A DNA stretch of 8,538 nt from the NCBI GenBank assembly GCA_017849315.1, contig JAFIHQ010000175.1:1-8538 (forward strand). Reading direction: 5' to 3'. Made by a program: the position numbers and the translations under genes. Under the pieces are notes generated by a model. That model searched no databases, was not told where the DNA came from, and saw only the letters and a program-made list of their open reading frames with translations. The stretch is from Treponema sp. GTDB lineage: Bacteria > Spirochaetota > Spirochaetia > Treponematales > Rectinemataceae. Shown one piece after another: positions 6,980 through 8,538 of this stretch; positions within the stretch are counted from its first letter, which is position 1; each line of letters begins with the position of its first letter.

Positions 6980-7870
6980 TTAGTAGGTGACTCGCCGCTC
7001 CAAGAAGCGGAATTGGAAAATGGTGAGGGCGATTACCATAAGCATAAGGATCACGGACTGAGCCGCTGAACTGCCCAAGTCAAGATTGACGACGCCATCA
7101 CGCCAAACTTTGTAGACCAGAATGGCAGTAGATTTTCCCGGTCCTCCCGCAGTCATCTGGTGAATTATGGGGAACGTTTCAAAGAAGCCATATACGAGAT
7201 CCATGACAAGCAAGTAAAAGGTCGTCGGAGAAAGCAAAGGAAAGATGATTTTTTGGAAACGTTTGCTTGGTCCTGCCCCATCTATAGCCGCCGCTTCAAT
7301 GAGGGTTTCTGGCACGCTTTGTAAACCTGAGAGGAAGAATACGAAGTTATACGAAATCTGTTTCCATGATGCTGCCAAGGTGATTAGGAGGAAAGCCTGG
7401 TTAGAATTAAGCAGGTAGTCCCAATTCACATGGAGAACGTGCTTCAGTGTCCATGCTAGAACCCCTACATTGGGATTGAACATGAACAGCCAGATGACAC
7501 CGGCCACAAGCGTAGACACAGCGTAGGGCCATATCATCATGGTTGTATAAAAACTAGAGAGCCTGATTTTCTTATTTGCCTGCACCGCAAGAAACAGTGC
7601 TAGGGCCATGGAAATAACCGTAATACAGACTGCAAAGGCCACGGAGACTGTAAAAGACTGCCAATAGGCAACAGTAGGATCGGTAAAGAGTTTCGTATAG
7701 TTTTCCAATCCAACAAAGATCATTCTGCCCCCAAAGGGATCCTGCAAAAAAAACGACTGCCAAATCGCTTGAGCGGCAGGCCAAAAAAAGAAAATGAAGA
7801 CAATCACCATCTGAGGTAGAACAAGGAAGTAAGGAAGTACCTTAGCCTTGAACTCATATTGTTTAGCCAT
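6980..7870 (-). CDS. ugpA: Glycerol-3-phosphate ABC transporter permease UgpA
   Basis: This 296-residue permease matches the E. coli UgpA pattern along its length: LPYFLVLPQMVIVFIFFFWP (12-31), DPFGGRMIFVGLENY (44-58), WKQISYNFVFFLSGLQSVP (169-187), and a conserved C-terminus with DLGSSAAQSVILM (264-276). The EAA loop is IEAAAIDGAGPSKRFQKIIF (191-210), with the Gly needed for ATPase contact. About six membrane segments are present. It pairs with UgpE to form the inner-membrane channel. The ATG at 7870 has only a poor upstream ribosome site on the - strand (ACGAG about nine bases before it), unlike ugpE. Translation may therefore be modest, which fits a permease made in smaller amounts than its binding protein. 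A 271-bp spacer separates it from ugpB. Confidence 0.95.
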   Translation of the reverse strand: MAKQYEFKAKVLPYFLVLPQMVIVFIFFFWPAAQAIWQSFFLQDPFGGRMIFVGLENYTKLFTDPTVAYWQSFTVSVAFAVCITVISMALALFLAVQANKKIRLSSFYTTMMIWPYAVSTLVAGVIWLFMFNPNVGVLAWTLKHVLHVNWDYLLNSNQAFLLITLAASWKQISYNFVFFLSGLQSVPETLIEAAAIDGAGPSKRFQKIIFPLLSPTTFYLLVMDLVYGFFETFPIIHQMTAGGPGKSTAILVYKVWRDGVVNLDLGSSAAQSVILMLMVIALTIFQFRFLERRVTY

Positions 7871-7924
7871 AATTAACTCGTTCTTAAGGTGTTAGGTTAC
7901 GCGCGTAGCCTATCCAATTCTAAA

Positions 7925-7978
7925 ATGTTCTCAAAATGGCCGCCTTCCCAGGCGGCCAGACAGCTGAAAACAGAACAT
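7925..7978 (-). other. Nested inverted repeat in the ugpB-ugpA spacer (intercistronic hairpin)
   Basis: The inner arms TGGCCGCC (7937-7944) and GGCGGCCA (7951-7958) pair perfectly over 8 bp around a 6-base loop. An outer pair, ATGTTCT (7925-7931) with AGAACAT (7972-7978), encloses it. In the ugp mRNA the inner GC-rich stem is followed by UUUUGAG, a short and imperfect U-tract. It could be a leaky terminator, or a 3' stabiliser and processing site for ugpB mRNA. It lies 54 bases before the ugpA start. Confidence 0.6.
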
Positions 7979-8011
7979 ATTTTCTTTGTTTTGATCTTAC
8001 CTATCTTGTAA

Positions 8012-8044
8012 GTTTTTGTCTGGTAAATCGTGTCCAGAAAAAAC
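8012..8044. repeat. Imperfect inverted repeat in the ugpB-ugpA spacer
   Basis: GTTTTTGTCTGG (8012-8023) pairs with CCAGAAAAAAC (8034-8044), with one bulged base and a 10-base loop. The arms are mostly A/T. Neither strand shows a T-tract immediately after the stem in the ugp direction, so a terminator role on its own is doubtful. It may be part of the larger structured spacer. Confidence 0.35.
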
Positions 8045-8111
8045 AAGAAAAAAACCAGAACCGCCCCAAATCTTTATAATGCCAAAGTTTCTCTGCAGTT
8101 TGTGGAGCGGT
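8045..8111 (-). terminator. Possible leaky terminator downstream of ugpB
   Basis: Read on the - strand, ACCGCTCC (complement of 8104-8111) can pair with GGGGCGGT (complement of 8060-8067) over 8 bp with one G-U pair. The 36-base loop contains a second small CTTT/AAAG stem. The stem is followed by TCTGG and then a run of seven T, CTTG and six more T. The large loop and five-base gap before the T-run make it a weaker candidate than the terminator at 6061-6096. Its place, 30 bases after the ugpB stop, suits partial termination that keeps ugpB mRNA more abundant than ugpAE. Confidence 0.4.
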
Positions 8112-8141
8112 CCGAGTGTCCTCACTTTTCCCTGTTGAACA

Positions 8142-8538
8142 CTATTTGTTCAGCTTCTCAAACTCCCTCAGTTTCTGATTGCCGTCATTGACCATCTTGT
8201 TGACGCCATCTTTAACCGAGATCTTTCCAGCGAGAATGTCTTCCCAGACCTGGTCTTCAATTTCACGAATGACATTGAAGTTGCCAAAACGAATACCCAT
8301 CGAGTTACCCGTAGGCGCTTTGTTCTGCAGCTGATTGATGGCTACTTCAAGGCCTGGATTATCTTTGTAGTATCCTTGCGATTTGGTCATCTGATACGCT
8401 GCAGTCGTTATCGGCAGATAGCCGGTTTCCTTATGCCAATAAGCCTGCATCTCAGGCTGAGAAATGAAGCTGAAGAAGTCCGCGACAGCTTTGTATTCCG
8501 CCTTGGATTTGCCATTGAAGACCCAAAGGCTTGCACCG
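8142..8538 (-). CDS. ugpB: Glycerol-3-phosphate-binding protein UgpB, C-terminal part (cut by window edge)
   Basis: The frame is open from the window end to the stop at 8142, so the Met codon at 8450 is internal and the N-terminus lies beyond the window. About 131 residues remain. The first part reads GASLWVFNGKSKAEYKAVAD, then FISQPEMQAYWHKETGYLPI, both typical of UgpB. Compared with E. coli UgpB from memory, the Tyr of GYLP (8418-8420) and the second Arg of GIRFGNFNVIR (8265-8267) are 51 residues apart, as in E. coli. I recall both as ligand-contacting residues (Tyr346 and Arg397 of the precursor). The protein captures sn-glycerol-3-phosphate or glycerophosphodiesters in the periplasm and hands them to UgpAE. 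It is first in the transcript seen here, with a structured spacer before ugpA. Confidence 0.93.
   Translation of the reverse strand, partial: GASLWVFNGKSKAEYKAVADFFSFISQPEMQAYWHKETGYLPITTAAYQMTKSQGYYKDNPGLEVAINQLQNKAPTGNSMGIRFGNFNVIREIEDQVWEDILAGKISVKDGVNKMVNDGNQKLREFEKLNK

Noticed and set aside
8075..8080. TATAAT on the + strand as a -10 promoter element
   Set aside because: No -35 match at suitable spacing, and no + strand gene follows.
8448..8450. ATG as the start of a short 102-residue protein
   Set aside because: The upstream codons continue UgpB homology (FISQPEMQ) to the window edge, so this Met is internal.

Overview
The window looks like chromosomal DNA of a diderm (Gram-negative-type) bacterium with moderate G+C, roughly half by eye. 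It encodes signal-peptide-bearing periplasmic proteins, an outer-membrane beta-barrel candidate and a LolA-like protein. The pairing of an FtsX-type permease with this LolA-like family (the Pfam 'outer membrane lipoprotein-sorting protein' type) occurs in spirochaetes and some other diderms. A spirochaete is my best guess, but the sequence does not prove it.

Positions 1-6029 (+ strand) hold five tightly spaced genes that read as one operon: the 3' part of a MacB/LolE-type (FtsX) ABC permease, a LolA-like periplasmic protein, a DUF1302-like outer-membrane beta-barrel candidate, an OmpR/PhoB-family response regulator and its sensor histidine kinase. The last two genes overlap by ATGA. The first three products span inner membrane, periplasm and outer membrane, so the likely job is moving a lipid, lipoprotein or other hydrophobic cargo across the envelope. 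The two-component pair probably senses the same envelope state or cargo. A perfect 17-bp palindrome sits just upstream of the lolA-like ribosome binding site and is a candidate operator.

Positions 6061-6096 carry a hairpin with T-rich flanks on both sides, a bidirectional terminator between convergent operons.

Positions 6122-8538 (- strand) encode a glycerol-3-phosphate ABC importer in the order ugpB (3' part only), ugpA, ugpE. Similarity to E. coli Ugp proteins is strong along the whole length of UgpA and UgpE. The ATPase gene ugpC does not follow ugpE. A 271-bp ugpB-ugpA spacer contains several inverted repeats that probably lower permease expression relative to the binding protein. No mobile element, CRISPR array, tRNA or rRNA was seen. 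The two truncated genes are cut only by the window edges.
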